Shown piece by piece: positions 33,939 through 48,500 of a stretch of 64,000 bases of DNA (positions within the stretch are counted from its first letter, which is position 1; every line of letters starts with the position of its first letter). The DNA comes from Lepturacanthus savala. Taxonomy: Eukaryota; Chordata; Actinopteri; Scombriformes; Trichiuridae. The notes beneath the pieces were generated by a model. That model searched no databases and had not been told where the DNA came from. It saw only the letters and a program-made list of their open reading frames with translations. The stretch is from the NCBI GenBank assembly GCA_030544235.1, contig CM060462.1, forward strand, positions 2,529,501 through 2,593,500. The letters are read 5' to 3'. The position numbers and the translations under genes were made by a program.

Positions 33939-34284
33939 CTACCGCATACCGCTGATGTCCTTTTTCCCCTCTGCCATTAAAAATGTCTTGAATCCACCAT
34001 TGATTCACTGACTGTAGATTGAAAAAACAGCGATGAGCATGTTGGATTCATTTTAATTACTATATAAAATCAAACAGGATGTAAGTGGAGGTGCGACATG
34101 CTTGTTCTGGAAGTGCATCACCCATGAGGTAATTGCAGCCAAGGTTCAGACCACTTCACCTTGTGAGATTATGAGTGATTCCACCTGACGAATCCTTCTA
34201 TTATCAGCTGACAGCGTCTTACCAACAGGAAGGCTTTTTGTGTTACTTGCTGGGTAGAATGTCCTCCTGTGACCTATGTGGTGG
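33939..34284. other. No gene recognised
   Basis: Unique-looking DNA between the minisatellite and the DIRS fragment. Confidence 0.4.
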
Positions 34285-35023
34285 TCCTGACAAATAGGTT
34301 CCTAATGGGATGGGGAGATGCGTGATGACAGCAGTGGGTGGCAAGCTGCAGTCACAGCACATCAATCTTCTGCAGGCAGATGTGGCTCTACAGGTCTCCC
34401 AACAATTCAATCTACTTTTGAGCAGCGATGACATTGGTAAAGGCTGAAAACTGAAAGATTTTGGCTTGCATCAACATGTGCTGAGGATCCCATCTGTTCA
34501 AAGAACCTGTGGAGTTGAGCAAATGGAAATGTCCCCTCTCCGAATTCTCCCATTCCTGGTCTTCAATGCATATCAACTTCTTAACATGGTCTCCTGGTTT
34601 TGGGGGCTCTGTGTCAGGTGACCCATGCATAATTAAATATTGGATTTTTATTTGGACTTTCCAGACTCCACAGGCACATGATGCCACATGTTCAGACTGT
34701 GACATTCCACCATAGCATACGTGTCATGTTGATTTTTTGGTGAGAGATCAATGCTCAGTCGTCCTCTGTTATGAAAGGGTTACTGCAGGGAGTGAGGCTA
34801 CAAAAGGCCGACTGTGTCCCCATCTGTCTCTCGGTGGGATTTTTCTGTGGTTCTTGGGGAGCTCTCCTGTGAGCCATATGCACCCACTGAGTTCTCCTTT
34901 AAGATTCTGTATCTGAAGACAGCCGTGTTGCTGGCGATAGCTTCAGTGAAGCGTGCTACTAATCTACGTGCTCTGTTGGTTCACCTGTGCCTTTTTTTCC
35001 CCCTCATTCGTGGGCTTGCATAA
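34285..35023 (+). pseudogene. DIRS-type retrotransposon fragment: RNase H and tyrosine recombinase
   Basis: Two recognisable coding pieces lie in order. 34285-34323 gives VLTNRFLMGWGDA and 34346-34440 gives LQSQHINLLQADVALQVSQQ, matching the start of the DIRS RNase H domain (TDAS..GWGA, then HINxLELxAVxLAL). Its first Asp is replaced by Asn. 34814-35020 gives VSRWDFSVVLGELSCEPYAP, then LYLKTAVLLAIASVKRATNL and RALLVHL, matching the early part of the DIRS tyrosine recombinase with the KRxxDLxAL block. The first catalytic-type Arg is kept and Asp is changed to Asn. Between them the sequence is unreadable and the distance is shorter than in intact elements. The recombinase C-terminus is lost. 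Confidence 0.75.
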
Positions 35024-35497
35024 CCTAAGCTCGACTCAGATTTCTGTGTAATGCCCATCTCACATCTAACTCCTACTGCATAACAGAACATACTGAATTG
35101 ATTCAGAAAGCAACACAGCTGGTGGTAAACTAATCACTGCTTAACATGATACATCCTTGGAGGAAAAGTGGTTGGTCAGATGAAAGAAATGGTTTGTAGA
35201 TGTGCTGGGGACTGACTGTTTCTTGAAGGGTGGACTGTGCACAGAGGAAAGTAAAGTCCTAAATAAGATCAAATATTTTAAAACGCTCTTTTCTGTCTCT
35301 CATTGCACTCATATTTATTTGTCTGAAACAATCAGCTCTTAGGATAATATGAAATGCAAAAGAAAAACTTGAATGGCTTGTAAATGAGCTGGGCCATATC
35401 AACAAATTGTATCAGTGATCACGATCAAGTCTCAACAATTGTATCTGTCTCCCTTATATAAAACAAAACAGCCAAAATTAAATCGACATAGGACAAC
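35024..35497. other. No gene recognised
   Basis: Sequence after the DIRS fragment; no continued recombinase similarity that I can read. Confidence 0.4.
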
Positions 35498-35778
35498 AGG
35501 GTGATTCAGTGGGTAGTGATATTGCCTCACAGCAAGAAGGTCCCAGCTTTCTGTGTGGAGTGTGTCTGCATGGGTTCTCTCCAGCTTCCCCAGCTTCCTC
35601 CCACAGTCCAAAAACATGCTGAGGTAATTGGAGTCTCTAAATTGTCCATATGTGTGAGTGTGTGAGTGACTGGTGTGTGTGCCCCATGATAGACTTTCAT
35701 CTGTAATGTGTTGGGATTGGCTGCAGCAGACCCCCATGACCCCAGTGAGGAATAAGCGGGTATAGAAAGTGACTGACT
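35498..35778 (+). mobile_element. tRNA-derived SINE, copy 3
   Basis: The head gggtgattcagtgggtagtg is followed by gatattgcctcacagcaaga and aggtcccag, where the B-box region has been deleted. The body continues with ctttctgtgtggagtgtgtc, cccacagtccaaaaacatgc, attggagtctctaaattgtc and gggattggctgcagcag. It ends gcgggtatagaaagtgactg, the same tail as in copies 1 and 2. The flanks taaatcgacata and taaatccacaca agree at 10 of 12 positions and may be an aged target duplication. Frames on the minus strand (35432-35790) are not genes. Confidence 0.8.
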
Positions 35779-35827
35779 AAATCCACACACTATATTTTGT
35801 CACAAATATATTCCAAATGCCTGTGAA

Positions 35828-35930
35828 ACAAACCTCAATCAATCAATCAATCAATATCCTTCATGTAACCAGGTAAAAGACTTATTGATCTCAAAGTGAC
35901 TTGGCCAAAAGAGCAACAAAAACATTGCCT
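35828..35930. repeat. Retroposon-end-like repeat with (TCAA)n
   Basis: A (TCAA)5 run at 35834-35855 precedes tccttcatgtaaccaggtaa, attgatctcaaagtgacttg and gccaaaagagcaac. This is the phrase order of a common teleost repeat (…aaccaggtaa…cattgagatc…ctggccaagagg). Confidence 0.5.
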
Positions 35931-38900
35931 AAGAAAACCGATTTCTCATTCTTTTAAAATTGACTGAAATTCCCTAAGAGTGATTAGTTCAGGTAACCTC
36001 AAATCCACATGTATGTATTTGGCTTTGTGTGGACTCCAGGGACAAACATGCATATGATATGTGGTTAATAAAACAGCCATGTCTCATGGCAACATACATG
36101 TTGTCACAATATTTTATAGTGATCCAAAAATATGATGTATTTTGAAATTTCCCACTTTAGACGACAGAAGAAAAGAAGTTGAAAGCTTGTTTATGTTTAT
36201 TCACTCGTATTAAACATGAGCATCCATTTAATTATAAGTCACAGATTGTCTTAATGTTGTTTTTTCTAATAACCAGTGTGATTTACCAGCAAACACTGCA
36301 GTGATATAGCAACCAACCGTGACATTTTCCAGAAGTGGTATAATATGAAAAAATGATCCATTTTTCACACTGTCCTGCAAAATGTAGACAGTATGTCTGC
36401 TCTACGCTGTATCTGCACTCCCAAATTCACTAACTAGTGCAAAGGACATGTTGAGCCCTCACAGATAAAGTACAACCCTTTAAAGTATTGTTATATATTT
36501 TCTGGTCTTTGGTGTAATGTCTGTGCTTTATTCACTGAGGCCCTTTTAAAAGATTTCACTCCATTGTTTTGAATAGACTGACCCAGATTATTGTCTTCAA
36601 GTTGAAATGCGACGACATTTGTCTTCACGGAGCTGGTTCCTGGAAACAGTCCTTGGACTTTCTGAAATAGAATGCGGAAAGGAACTGAGACCTTTTATTT
36701 GTGCAAATTGATGAAAATTATAATTTTGTTCTGTTAATGTTTTAACTACTTGGTGTTTTTAATGTATATTTATTTTACCAAATTCCCTGAGTTTCTAAAT
36801 TATAAGAAAACACAAACAAACATGTTGTCATGTCATTTACAAACCATCACTTGGAGATGGAGAATATGACCTGGACCTTGAAATGCTCTAACTTCAGTAA
36901 GTATAATAAGTCACTGTCTCTTATGTCTCTAGCCACAGGCCGGTGCTTTCGTCTTTGGCCACAGCAGCAGCCTGTATCTAAGCTGCAGTGTCTGAGTCCA
37001 TCAAAGCCTGTTTCACTGTAGACTTGATGATTTATTGGCATTTTTCTGGTAATTTTCTGGTAAGTATTGCCTCCAAAGTGACATCTGAATCTTTTAATTC
37101 CTTTTCTGTTACGTTTCTATTTATTATTCCATAATATTAAGGAGAACCCTCTAGGAAGCCTATAAGCAGCAAAGGAACTCCCGCTTTTCTCACGCTCCTA
37201 CTGTTATTCCCAAACTGGACAGGATAATTTGTCTTCAATTGATTTATTCTTTTGCTCCTTATTTCTCCTACAGGGGGATGTTAATAGAAACAGGTCAGTG
37301 TTCAGTAATCTCCAAATAAGAAGATGATTTATTTCTGATGAGACAAAGAAAAGACTATTGCAGGCAGCAACATTTTCCTCTGGGATACCATTAAAGGGAA
37401 TAGTGATTTAGTAAGTGGGAAAGAAAAAGTAATTTATTGCTATAACCATGTATTCATTCAATGTTCCTTCACACTCTATTGTTTTCTGGGTCATTTCCCT
37501 TCATCACCAACCGATTTCAGAAGGCCATCACTTACGAATACACTCTTCCTTTAAATTACTTGATTTAGAAAATGGCTCATCTGAATATGGGATTGATTTC
37601 GTTAGACATTTAGTTCCACATTCCAATGTTCCAGTGTTCACTTTCACAAAATAAACAGAAGTCGCAACGCCCAAAGCTCATTTTAAATAGTCAATAGCTG
37701 GAAACCTGTCCCATTGCTCTCATGGCGGCAAGATTTCTATATGAACGCTCTTAATGTCTCCCTTCCCACCCCAGTGATTTTGCAGTGTGAACCACTGTCC
37801 CCCTCGGGTGCTAAGGTGCATGTGTTGCAAAATGAAGACCTAATTGGAAATGATCGCTGACAGAAGCCTGAGCCACATGGTCCCTTAATGATCCAGGCAG
37901 CACTTGGATCAGAGTGAGCTTCCTCACTACGTGGGAAAGGCATTTAGAGAGGATGACAGCAGCCCTGTTGTGGGACTGAGGGGGCACAGCCATGTTGTGC
38001 TCAAAGTGCTGCAGAGTGGGAGAGATGGAAAGTGGGAGAGAAAATGCAGAAGGAAGTGGAGCCTTTTTGACAGATAAAAGCAGAGTAGGTGAATTGAACC
38101 AGTGGTAGCTCAGATTTTGTGGGGAATAAATGTTGCCCAGCTTGAAGAGTGGTCCAGGACCCTTATACAAAATTAGAGGAAAACCACATGTGTTGGAAAC
38201 ATTTCAGATGCTCCATTTACATTTAGTCTCAAATGTAGCTCCAGGCAATATACTTGTTTTTTTTAATTATCAGTCTCCTATGTAAACAGGCTTGTTGTCT
38301 GCAACAAATGGCTCATGTTTTCATGTTTGCATGAATCATGCTGTGGATCAATCAAAAATATGTTCTTTGTCACCGTCATTCATCTTTATTCAAATAGTGT
38401 ACATGGAAGATGGCATAGATACCATTTCCTTATTTTCTCAGTTTTAGGACAAATTTACTTGTAACCCAACATTAATGTAATGATGATCATCTGCTGTGCT
38501 TGTTCAATATTGATTCCATAATGACGACATCACAGCTTCTGGCAAATTTCAATTTTTGTTCCATATTAACCTTTTAAGAACATAAACACTGTCTCTAGAT
38601 ATGGCCTTTTCAGGTCTTTTGCAAGTTTTGAGGCCACCACAATTCATTTGTTGATCAGATGGTTGCAATTCACAAATTCATCACTAGATGCTGCTAAAAA
38701 CTATATCCTGAAACTTTAACATCTAATTTCCACCGGGTGCAGAAGCCCAGCAGATCACCTGAGTGGCAAATAGCCACCGTGGAGTTCAGAAGTCATTTAG
38801 GCAGAAAGTCTCATAATAGATTGTTACCGTGACCAATGAGAGACTGATTGTGGAAGAAAAACACAAGATTATTTATGACACCACAGACCTTTGGGTGTAT

Positions 38901-40901
38901 GGGTAAGTATTGTAGCATCTGACCAGATGTCAGAAGAATGACAGCAGCTATTTCTTCCTATTTGAACTCATTGTATGAAGACTAAAACAAAGTTTTTGAA
39001 TTTTGCTGCACTGTATATGCCAATAGAGAAATTCTGACAGATAAACCCTTGAGGGTCAAATCACTTAAAGCAGACAGCTTGCCCAACCGGTGTCATTTTC
39101 TCGTAGCCTCAGGTCTTAGGATGCTACCAATTCAAATTGTTCCTCCCGTCTACAGGACGTGGCTAAATGGAACAGCGGTGACTCAATACAGCCATCCATC
39201 ACGTGAAGTTAGTGACAAAGTGACACTTTAATGAAACCATTGAAAGTTCGTTGGCTGTTTGGATGTTGAATGATGATCAGTGATGCCCTGATGGCACACT
39301 TTCATCATCTTGCAGCTGAAGTCTGGAACATTGAGTCTGCTTGTAATGTCGAACAAAAACTACATTAAATATTATTTAGAATCAGGATGGTCTGTGAGGA
39401 TTACGATCCACAATTTCCAACATCTGTGTGGTGTGTGTGGGTTTAGCCGTGCGGCAGTAAGTCACATTATTTCAACTCTCAAAATCAAGTAAAATAGAGT
39501 TGGATAGCAACAGGAACACAAACAAAATTGACTGGCTTGAGTGCAACAGAGTGACTGAGGTTTTTTGGCTTCTTTTATTGATTGATATTCTATTGAGTTG
39601 GATTGAAAAGCAGGAGCCATTTCTGCTGCAACTTACTACATATAATGAGCCCAGGATGGTCAGACAGACATTTTCAACTCTCCTTTTAAAGCAAAAGGTA
39701 GTCATCAAACCAACTGTCCTCTTTGGAGGAGTGAGCAGTCAGATACACCTTTGTGCTTGCATCATTTTTTTTTCAGCATACAGCCTGTTGAAAAGCTGCA
39801 ATATAGAGAGTTTGCCTGTTGTCTAGTGTCATTGAGCTGTATCTAGTCAGACATCTGACAAAATAATACAAGCCAGTTAATGAGTTTTGCCATTTTTGCA
39901 TATAAATAATATCACAAAGTCTATTAAATTCGTGTTCCTGCCGTGCATATTTACATTCCACTCCTTTTCGCTCGGCCTGTGATAGCAAACTGGATATAGA
40001 GCAGCACATTAGTGGATTTGTCTTTGGTAGTTCTGTGTGCTCTTTATTAAAGGTCTTTTATATCTATTTTTAGATTTATTAATCTGTCATTTTTGCTGCT
40101 TCTACATTGAATTAGCACCCTTGTATATTTATGCATACTGTACATCCGTGTGCTGGAAATATAATCCAGCCCTGAATATCAGGATTCATGTTTTAGGTCT
40201 TATTTCATGTCTTGAGAAAACCAATTAAGCCAAGCAGGTATAAACGGGTAACCTGTGAGCTGCAATTAGAAAACATACTTTATAACCTTCCTTCAGTAGT
40301 ATCATGTGAAAGTCTCACATTGCTATATTAAAGAGAAATGGGTCATGCATGCTTCAGGGGAAATTCTAGAGGGAATTTAGTTTTAAATTAATCGGTTCTA
40401 GTGACACTACTGACCTCAATGTACCAAACCATCGCTGCAGCTTTGTAATATGTTTTTTTTCTGATAAAAGTTTAGTGATGGAGATAGTTGTAATTGCTGA
40501 ATTATAAAGATTTAAGGTAAAACCACTTCAACAGAAATTCGATAGAGAGATGTTCTCTTTTATGTGAAAGGGTTGAAAGGGTCAGTCATGAGTCTGAGAC
40601 AACTGGGTGTCTGATACATATTCTTTTGTTATATCATTATAAGGAAATTATACAATATTATTATCAGATTCAAATGATAAAGGAGATCAAGGTTCTGTGT
40701 GCATGTGTTGGATAGAATAGTTAAAGTATTTGACTGCATGATATTGAATTGACTGTTGGATAGATCAACACTGCTGTATTCATCCACACTTCAGGATGAA
40801 ATTACGAGTCCTAGAAAAGAGACACATTCATAATCAGTCATAACTGGATATACAAAATACATAATTTGCCTTTTGTAACTGATAAGCTGCACTATCTGCA
40901 A

Positions 40902-40903
<2 letters not shown>
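35931..40903. other. Five kb without a recognised gene or repeat
   Basis: AT-rich DNA. The longest frames (37811-38170 minus, 119 codons; 39500-39826 plus, 108 codons) overlap others on the opposite strand and show no motif. A possible splice-like gtaagtattg occurs at 37060, but no exon is supported. This is one of two long intervals with few mobile-element marks. Confidence 0.45.

Positions 40904-40969
<66 letters not shown>
40904..40969 (+). repeat. (TG)33 microsatellite
   Basis: Uninterrupted TG for about 66 bp. The Val/Cys and Thr/His frames across it are spurious. Confidence 0.98.
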
Positions 40970-40970
<1 letters not shown>

Positions 40971-41800
40971 TGTACGAGGTCTACCAGGGTCCAAGCATTG
41001 AATGAAAATAGCTTGACTCACAGTGACTGGAGGTTAAGGGAATTATTACAGGAATAGCTCTAAAGTCGTGTCATTCTTTGCTTAATGCACTCTTTCTATA
41101 ACCTCTGTACACAACATGGAATTTCAACCCCATTAATACAACAGTATTAAACCTTTGTTAGTGAGATACTGGAATAATGAAACCAATTTCTTGTATTTGT
41201 TCTTTGGGATGAAGTTGATTTTCAGGCAGAGTATTCAAATCCGTCAAATTCTTTAGACAAATCAATGAATAGAAAACAGAAAAAAAAAAAACAATCCTTC
41301 CTATGTGAGTGGAGTCCACCATTCAATAAATAGGTAAATATGTTTTACGTACAAATTTTCATCATAGGTACAGTACAAGCACACAGTCTGTAGTTTAGTG
41401 TCAGTAATTGATAAACTGCATTTGTCCAAAACATACTGTATATGTCAGTTTTTATTGCAGGAGACATCCAGGAGGTAGATTTTATCGAGCATGCACTCAG
41501 GATTTCATAGCAGGTCTGTCTGTTTCTGTGACTCAGTATGCTTCTTATAGCGCATATCACTCTAAACACAATTTGTAAAAGGGAAATTTTAAGCTGTATA
41601 AGCTCTCAGCCGTGGAACCTATCTGTCATTTTCCAAAAGAGAATATTCTCAAAAAATCTACAGTCAATATATGACCTTCATTTATCTGTTTTGGTAGGAT
41701 TGGTTGTATTTTTTACAATTTACAAGTATTATCTGTATTCAGAGAGATGACAGGGTTGGAAACGAGGGAGGACTGTCAAATGGACTTAGACCAACAACAT
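40970..41800. other. No gene recognised
   Basis: AT-rich; an A-run lies at 41279-41291. The frames at 41345-41569 (-) and 41538-41750 (+) are unrecognised. Confidence 0.45.
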
Positions 41801-42130
41801 TATTTTATTTTATTTATTTAAGATATGGCATATTAATGACATTGCACATGTAAATATGACAGATTATAGCCATAGGCTAATTTCCATCTGAAGTCCCTTT
41901 GGCAGGTTGTTGTAAAAACACAATACACAACATAAAAGTGGTAAATTAGACACAGCAAGACAATAAAAGACAGTAGAGGATACAACAATCAGAACAAAAA
42001 ACAATTGAGTTTAAGACGAGGGGAACAATCAACAGATTAGGTTCACTGCAGTAAATAAAATGTAGAGATCATAGTCCTCATAGTCCCAAAACTAAATGTT
42101 AGTAGGATTGTACTTTGCCCCTGGATATTA
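41801..42130 (-). repeat. Retroposon 3'-end-like repeat
   Basis: It starts tattttattttatttattta, followed by taatgacattgcacatgtaa, gattatagccataggctaat, ttccatctgaagtccctttg and gcaggttgttgtaaaaacac. This chain of phrases is a frequent teleost interspersed repeat whose 3' end lies at the left, on the minus strand. Class (LINE-derived) is inferred. The right end is vague. Confidence 0.5.
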
Positions 42131-42165
42131 TTACATTAGTGTTTCTCTTAATAGAGTTATATAGA

Positions 42166-42207
42166 TCCCATATATACATATATATGTATATATATATACA
42201 TACATAT
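42166..42207. repeat. TATA/CATA-rich tract
   Basis: catatatacatatatatgta then tatatatatacatacatat: alternating, partly palindromic. Confidence 0.85.
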
Positions 42208-43989
<1,782 letters not shown>

Positions 43990-44040
43990 TGTCCTGGATA
44001 TGAAATGTGCTCTATGAATAAAGTTGCCTTGCTTTGTACC
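43990..44040 (+). repeat. Retroposon 3'-tail-like segment
   Basis: gatatgaaatgtgctctatg followed by aataaagttgccttgctttg. The ending aataaagttgncttg is the complement of the start shared by the repeats at 4137 and 53281, so this is a plus-strand tail of a related element. Confidence 0.4.
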
Positions 44041-44066
44041 TCAAGCCTTCATAATTAAAAAACACG

Positions 44067-44262
44067 TCTAGCAGCATTTAATGGCATCTGGTAAAACTTG
44101 GGAGAAAAGGAATAAAATAGTCATAAGTATGTTTTATTTAGTATTTAATTAGATCAAAATGAGAATTGTTGTTTTTTTATTACCTTAGATTCAGCGTTTT
44201 TATCTACATAGAGAGCTACAGTAGCCCCAACCAGACAAACCAAACAATGATTTTTGCTTTTT
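44067..44262 (+). mobile_element. MITE family 'taaaggt..gtgtaag', internal copy
   Basis: The phrases gcagcatttaatggcatctg, aaaacttggga, agtcataagtatgttttatt, gagaattgttg, ttaccttagattcagcg, tatctacatagagagctaca and cagacaaaccaaacaatg follow in the order of a very common teleost MITE-like repeat, also seen at 58899-59160. The termini are degraded. Confidence 0.6.
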
Positions 44263-44399
44263 TCATGGTTATGCACTTAATCCATTGATCATCTGGTTAA
44301 ATTATACAACTCAGAAACTTTACTGTCACATTAATTACAGTTGTAATTAAAACTTAAAACTACTGATGGGAAGCCAGGAAAAAAAACATCAGGATTGGT

Positions 44400-44830
44400 G
44401 TTAAGTGACACCTTTTCAGGGTCTTGGTAACAGCATTATGAACCACTTGTAAGCAGTTCAAGGATGCGTTGCTAAAATGGGTGAAAAGACAATTACAGTA
44501 TTCAAGGCCAGAAGAAATGAATGTGTGTAATCATCTCCATCTTCATAGGCCTAAGTAGCACATTGTTTCTCAGCTGGAAGGAAGAGAAAACCAAACAATT
44601 TACATGCTGGTCAAGATTCAAAGCCTGGCACATAGAAACACCCAGATTACAGAGGGGATGTTTAACAAAGGACGATAAAGAGCCAAGACTTCACATCACC
44701 TTTGGAACGGCACAGGGCATAAGTGAGAACTTCTGTTTTATCACTGTTTAGCAGTAGTAAATTATCAGCCGTCCAATCTTTTATAGTGCTGAGGCAGTTT
44801 AGTAGCGCAGACTGTCTGTTTTGCTAAACA
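44400..44830 (+). repeat. Common teleost interspersed repeat (old copy)
   Basis: gtcttggtaacagcattatg, aaccacttgtaagcagttca, acagtattcaaggccagaag, tgaatgtgtgtaatcatctc, gaacttctgttttatcactg, agtagtaaattatcagccgt and ccaatcttttatagtgctga follow the phrase order of an abundant teleost repeat (…gcagcattctgaacc…acagtantcnaggccagannagatgaangcgtg…). Class is uncertain, perhaps LINE-associated. The 76-codon frame at 44521 is not a gene. Confidence 0.5.
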
Positions 44831-45589
44831 ATACCTTCGTCTGGCCAGTTCTGCCTCCACTGAAACTAGCCAGAGTCACGCCTGGTGTCTGATTGTTCCC
44901 AAGTGATTTGGGTTGTTGACTCATTTGACTTTGGTTTGTTTTTCTTCAGCTCAAGCTGAACTAATTGTTGTAATGTCACCGTGAGGTGATTGTAGCCGTG
45001 CTGGATGAATTTCGTTAGCCTGCCTTCATTATAGCCATCCGGAGTATCAAATGATGGATTCATGACCAGACTGCACAAAGATCCTGGAACAAGTTTTCTA
45101 AATGACAGTAAGAGAGCAGCTGAGCTGGCTGAGAGTGTTCTGGGTCAAATCAATGGAGCAAATAGTCCCAAAAAAGGTCAGCCATGGTTTGCTTCAAAGC
45201 GGGCCTCTAGAGTCAGACTTAGGCCTGGGTTTTCATTAAAGATTTCTGTGATGTTTGACCCGCTTTAGACTCAATCTATCTTTGATTATGTATTCAGTTA
45301 AACACTGGAACTCAGGGTTCCTTTTGAATTTCCATTCAGGAGGACAAATATATCATATCGAACTTCAAACACACTAAAACAACTCTATAATTACATGTAA
45401 ATTGGATTTCCACTATTGTTTTAAGTCAATACAGCATGCACTTGCATTTAGATATGGTGAGTTTTTTCCCTGAGCAGAAATTTCTCATGCTTGTTAAGCT
45501 CCAAAATCAGCTCACAGAGCCATAGCCTGCTTTAAATTAATTACGATTTGGGCTAATGAAGTCTATTTGCTTTTTAGTGTAGACCTGGG
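44831..45589. other. No gene recognised
   Basis: The plus frame 45062-45268 (68 codons: SKRAAELAESVLGQINGANS...) and the minus frame 44866-45078 look less biased than most but match no family I know. Confidence 0.4.
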
Positions 45590-45853
45590 TTTCCCTGAGC
45601 GAGGGTCAGGACCTAACCTGACGCAGCCAGATGGTGTGTTACACAGAACCGTCTGGGAAAACTTCCTGGGAAACTGTTTGAAAAAGGGCAGGCAAAAAGA
45701 TCTTGGTAGGTGATTGGATGAACTATCTATCGCTGTCTTATCATGGACTAAGCGAGACAGATGATCACCAGATCCTGCCAGATGCAGGTTGATCAAACCA
45801 TTGCAGGTTCAGACACAAACAGATAAGTTGAAGCCTGCCAAGGTGTGTCCATG
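45590..45853 (+). repeat. Possible MITE-like repeat
   Basis: cagccagatggtgtgttaca, ccgtctgggaaaacttcctg, gtgattggatgaactatcta, catggactaagcgagacaga and ccagatcctgccagatgcag resemble a repeat phrase chain seen in teleosts. No terminus was identified. The 77-codon minus frame is not a gene. Confidence 0.35.
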
Positions 45854-46140
45854 CTAGGGATGCACTGATTGATCAGCAACTGAACACAATCGATAGATAT
45901 TCAATGAAAAAATGTTTAATCAGAGGATTCTAAAAATGCTTTGTCATGCTGATTTTATTTGCCGATCACATACGCCTCTTGTTAATAAGGATTTTTCCGC
46001 AGCAGGTTCCCTTTCATCTCTCAGTTCAGCTCCGCAGTACGACAACTTAACGAGCTGTTGCAACCAAACTGAAATATTTCACCTGGTTCACTGTCCCTCT
46101 GTGTGTGTACGTTGGAGCGGCTCACCCCTTGTGACTATAA
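45854..46140 (+). repeat. hAT-like element 5' end
   Basis: It begins CTAGGGATGCACTGATTGAT followed by cagcaactgaacacaatcga. The start TAGGGATGCACCGAT is the classic terminus of a hAT group present in fishes, with alternating 'gatcgg/atcga' words. After it comes cgcctcttgttaataaggat and ccgcagtacgacaacttaac. No transposase or far terminus was found; the right limit is approximate. Confidence 0.5.
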
Positions 46141-48500
46141 ATGACAGCAAAACACAATAGAAACACTTATGAATCTGAAATAAAACAAGTGTACATGAAC
46201 TTGGTAAATTACAATTAGTAAACTGAATCTCTAATGTGTTTTGCTGCCATTTATGATTGTATTATATTTCTCTATTTTTCTTTTTCTGCTGTCAAGACTG
46301 GGGTTTTCTGAGTGTCACTCAGTAAATGACTGTCAGAGCTAAAATGCTGCTATACCTGCTGCTATAACAGAACAAAACAAAACAAATCTCAGTAAAACAC
46401 TTGGCCAATGGGGCTCATTGACAATTGGCTGCCTCTCAAGGTAAGTCGGGACCCTCAGGTAGTTGTAAGACACAGAGGAGGGAGTTGCAAGATAAATTTC
46501 ATACATCGAATGAAATGAAAAATATATATATATAAAGTCAGACACAGATAATTAACAGTGGGGAATATTGGTCTCTGCCACTGATATTTTGGCGTTCATG
46601 GACTAAAAATGTTTGGGAACCTTAGGCTTAGACTACATGTTGAATTGTCCCGTCTCATACTGTAACACAACTTCTTTGATGCCACAAATTATAACTGGCA
46701 TCTTTCTCTGACACCAGTTACAATTTATGGTGTCATGCATTGCTAAACACCAATGTGCATTGTTAAATACAAACACAGTAGAACACAAAGCACATTTCAA
46801 TCAGGGCTGCAATGGACAATCTTTAAAAAGTAGCAGAAGAAGAAGCTGCATTTCCAGATTTTCCGCATTGATTTGGAAGAATTCTGTGACATATTGAGAA
46901 ACATGTGACAATGCAATAATGTGTGATATACTGCTGATCATGCAGGAATTCATTAAAAAAGTGGAGAGACTGCCTATGAATGCACAGAGGTAGAGAGAAT
47001 TGATGCAGTTGAGGGGTGAGTGGGAATGTTGCTTTCTTGGGTCTGGTGTCATGGAAACTTGGATCATTGACTTCTGTGGGACTTCTCCAAATTAATTCTA
47101 TAAATAAATAAATAACCTCCTCTATGTGATAAGCAGTTGTGCTGTTGTCCTTGAAGGTCTGGGCAGTTGGCCTGAAGAGACATGAGACAGAGGAGGCTGA
47201 TCAGACCTTGAGAATATCCACAGTGACAGCGATCAGTACCAGCCTCTTCTCCAACATCCCCCCTCATTACCACACTGTCACTCTGGAAATGTGCAGCCAA
47301 CACAAGTAAACACACAGATACACACAAATATGTACACACACTTAGTGAACAGGTCTTTATAGAGATTGACTATGTAGGGCAGCCTCCTTCACTGTGTACA
47401 ATGGTGACATTGACACATGGTAACAGAGGAGATTCATTTCCTCACAGGCTTGGTTCAGGTTTTATTTTCGGCCGCAGAGTTCCATCAAGAAGCAGACCAG
47501 CCCACTTCTGAAATTCAGCATATTTGAAGGTGTGGGTATAGGTGATAGTCTGTGCATATACATGTGTTTAAACCCTTTTTAATGCTTAGCACACAACTAC
47601 AGTATCTTGGCCCAGTTGATTAATATATTTCTGATTATCTGATTATTGAGTATTGTCATTGGTGGTTGGTAACTAACACCTACTGGGTACAACATCAGCA
47701 TTCAGCATTTCAAAGGGGAACTTTTTAAAACTATACTTCAGGCACCAAGATACATGCCCATAAACACCTGTTTATAATAAGCCCATTAAATGGGGTTTAT
47801 GTTTAAGAACAAATACACTCGGTTAGTCTCAAGGAAGAATCATGGTTCAGCCTACCATTCATGCAGTTTACCAGATATCCATTGATATCCACTGAATTTA
47901 TTGGAAGGTTTGCTTTGCTAGTTTCATTGGAATCAGAACATTGAGATAACCTGAGATATATGTAGGATGAGGCTGCTTAGCTCTGACAGCAGCATCCACC
48001 AGTGTGTAAAAAAATAATGAAACATAATAAAATATATATATATTCCAACTTGAACAATAACAATGAACTGATATGGCATGATAATGGTTTAATCAAAGCT
48101 ATTTAAAGATGCAGAGCCACACAGTGGGTGCTATTGTCTTAAATGTTTTTTTTGGTTTGACTGTGGGAGCTTGCCGTGTGGGTGGTGAGTAGTGAGCAGG
48201 CATTTGAGAGCTTTGTTTCTGGTAAACTGCACACAGCTTTACAGTGGAGTGATAATTACTCCATAGAGTCAGTCAGATTTGATGGGAAAACCTGCGTGGG
48301 GAAAATGGGCTGACAGTTATCTACTCTCTCTTTGTGGCCTTCAGCTGAAAACATTTCAGGGTTGGTGAGGGCCATTCTTACTCTTTCTGTTCTCTTCACT
48401 TTACTTTGAAACACTGCGACAATAACAAAATATCAAAGCAAGGGCTCTAGTAGTTGTTACTATTGTATTGTGACAGAACACAGCACCCTGGAATACTCGC
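46141..48500. other. No gene recognised
   Basis: AT-rich, with (AAAAC)n-like 46371-46386, a short (TA)n at 46520-46533, (AAAT)n at 47100-47116 and (TA)n at 48031-48042. The minus frame 47064-47339 (91 codons) is Cys/Gly-rich but unmatched. Confidence 0.45.
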
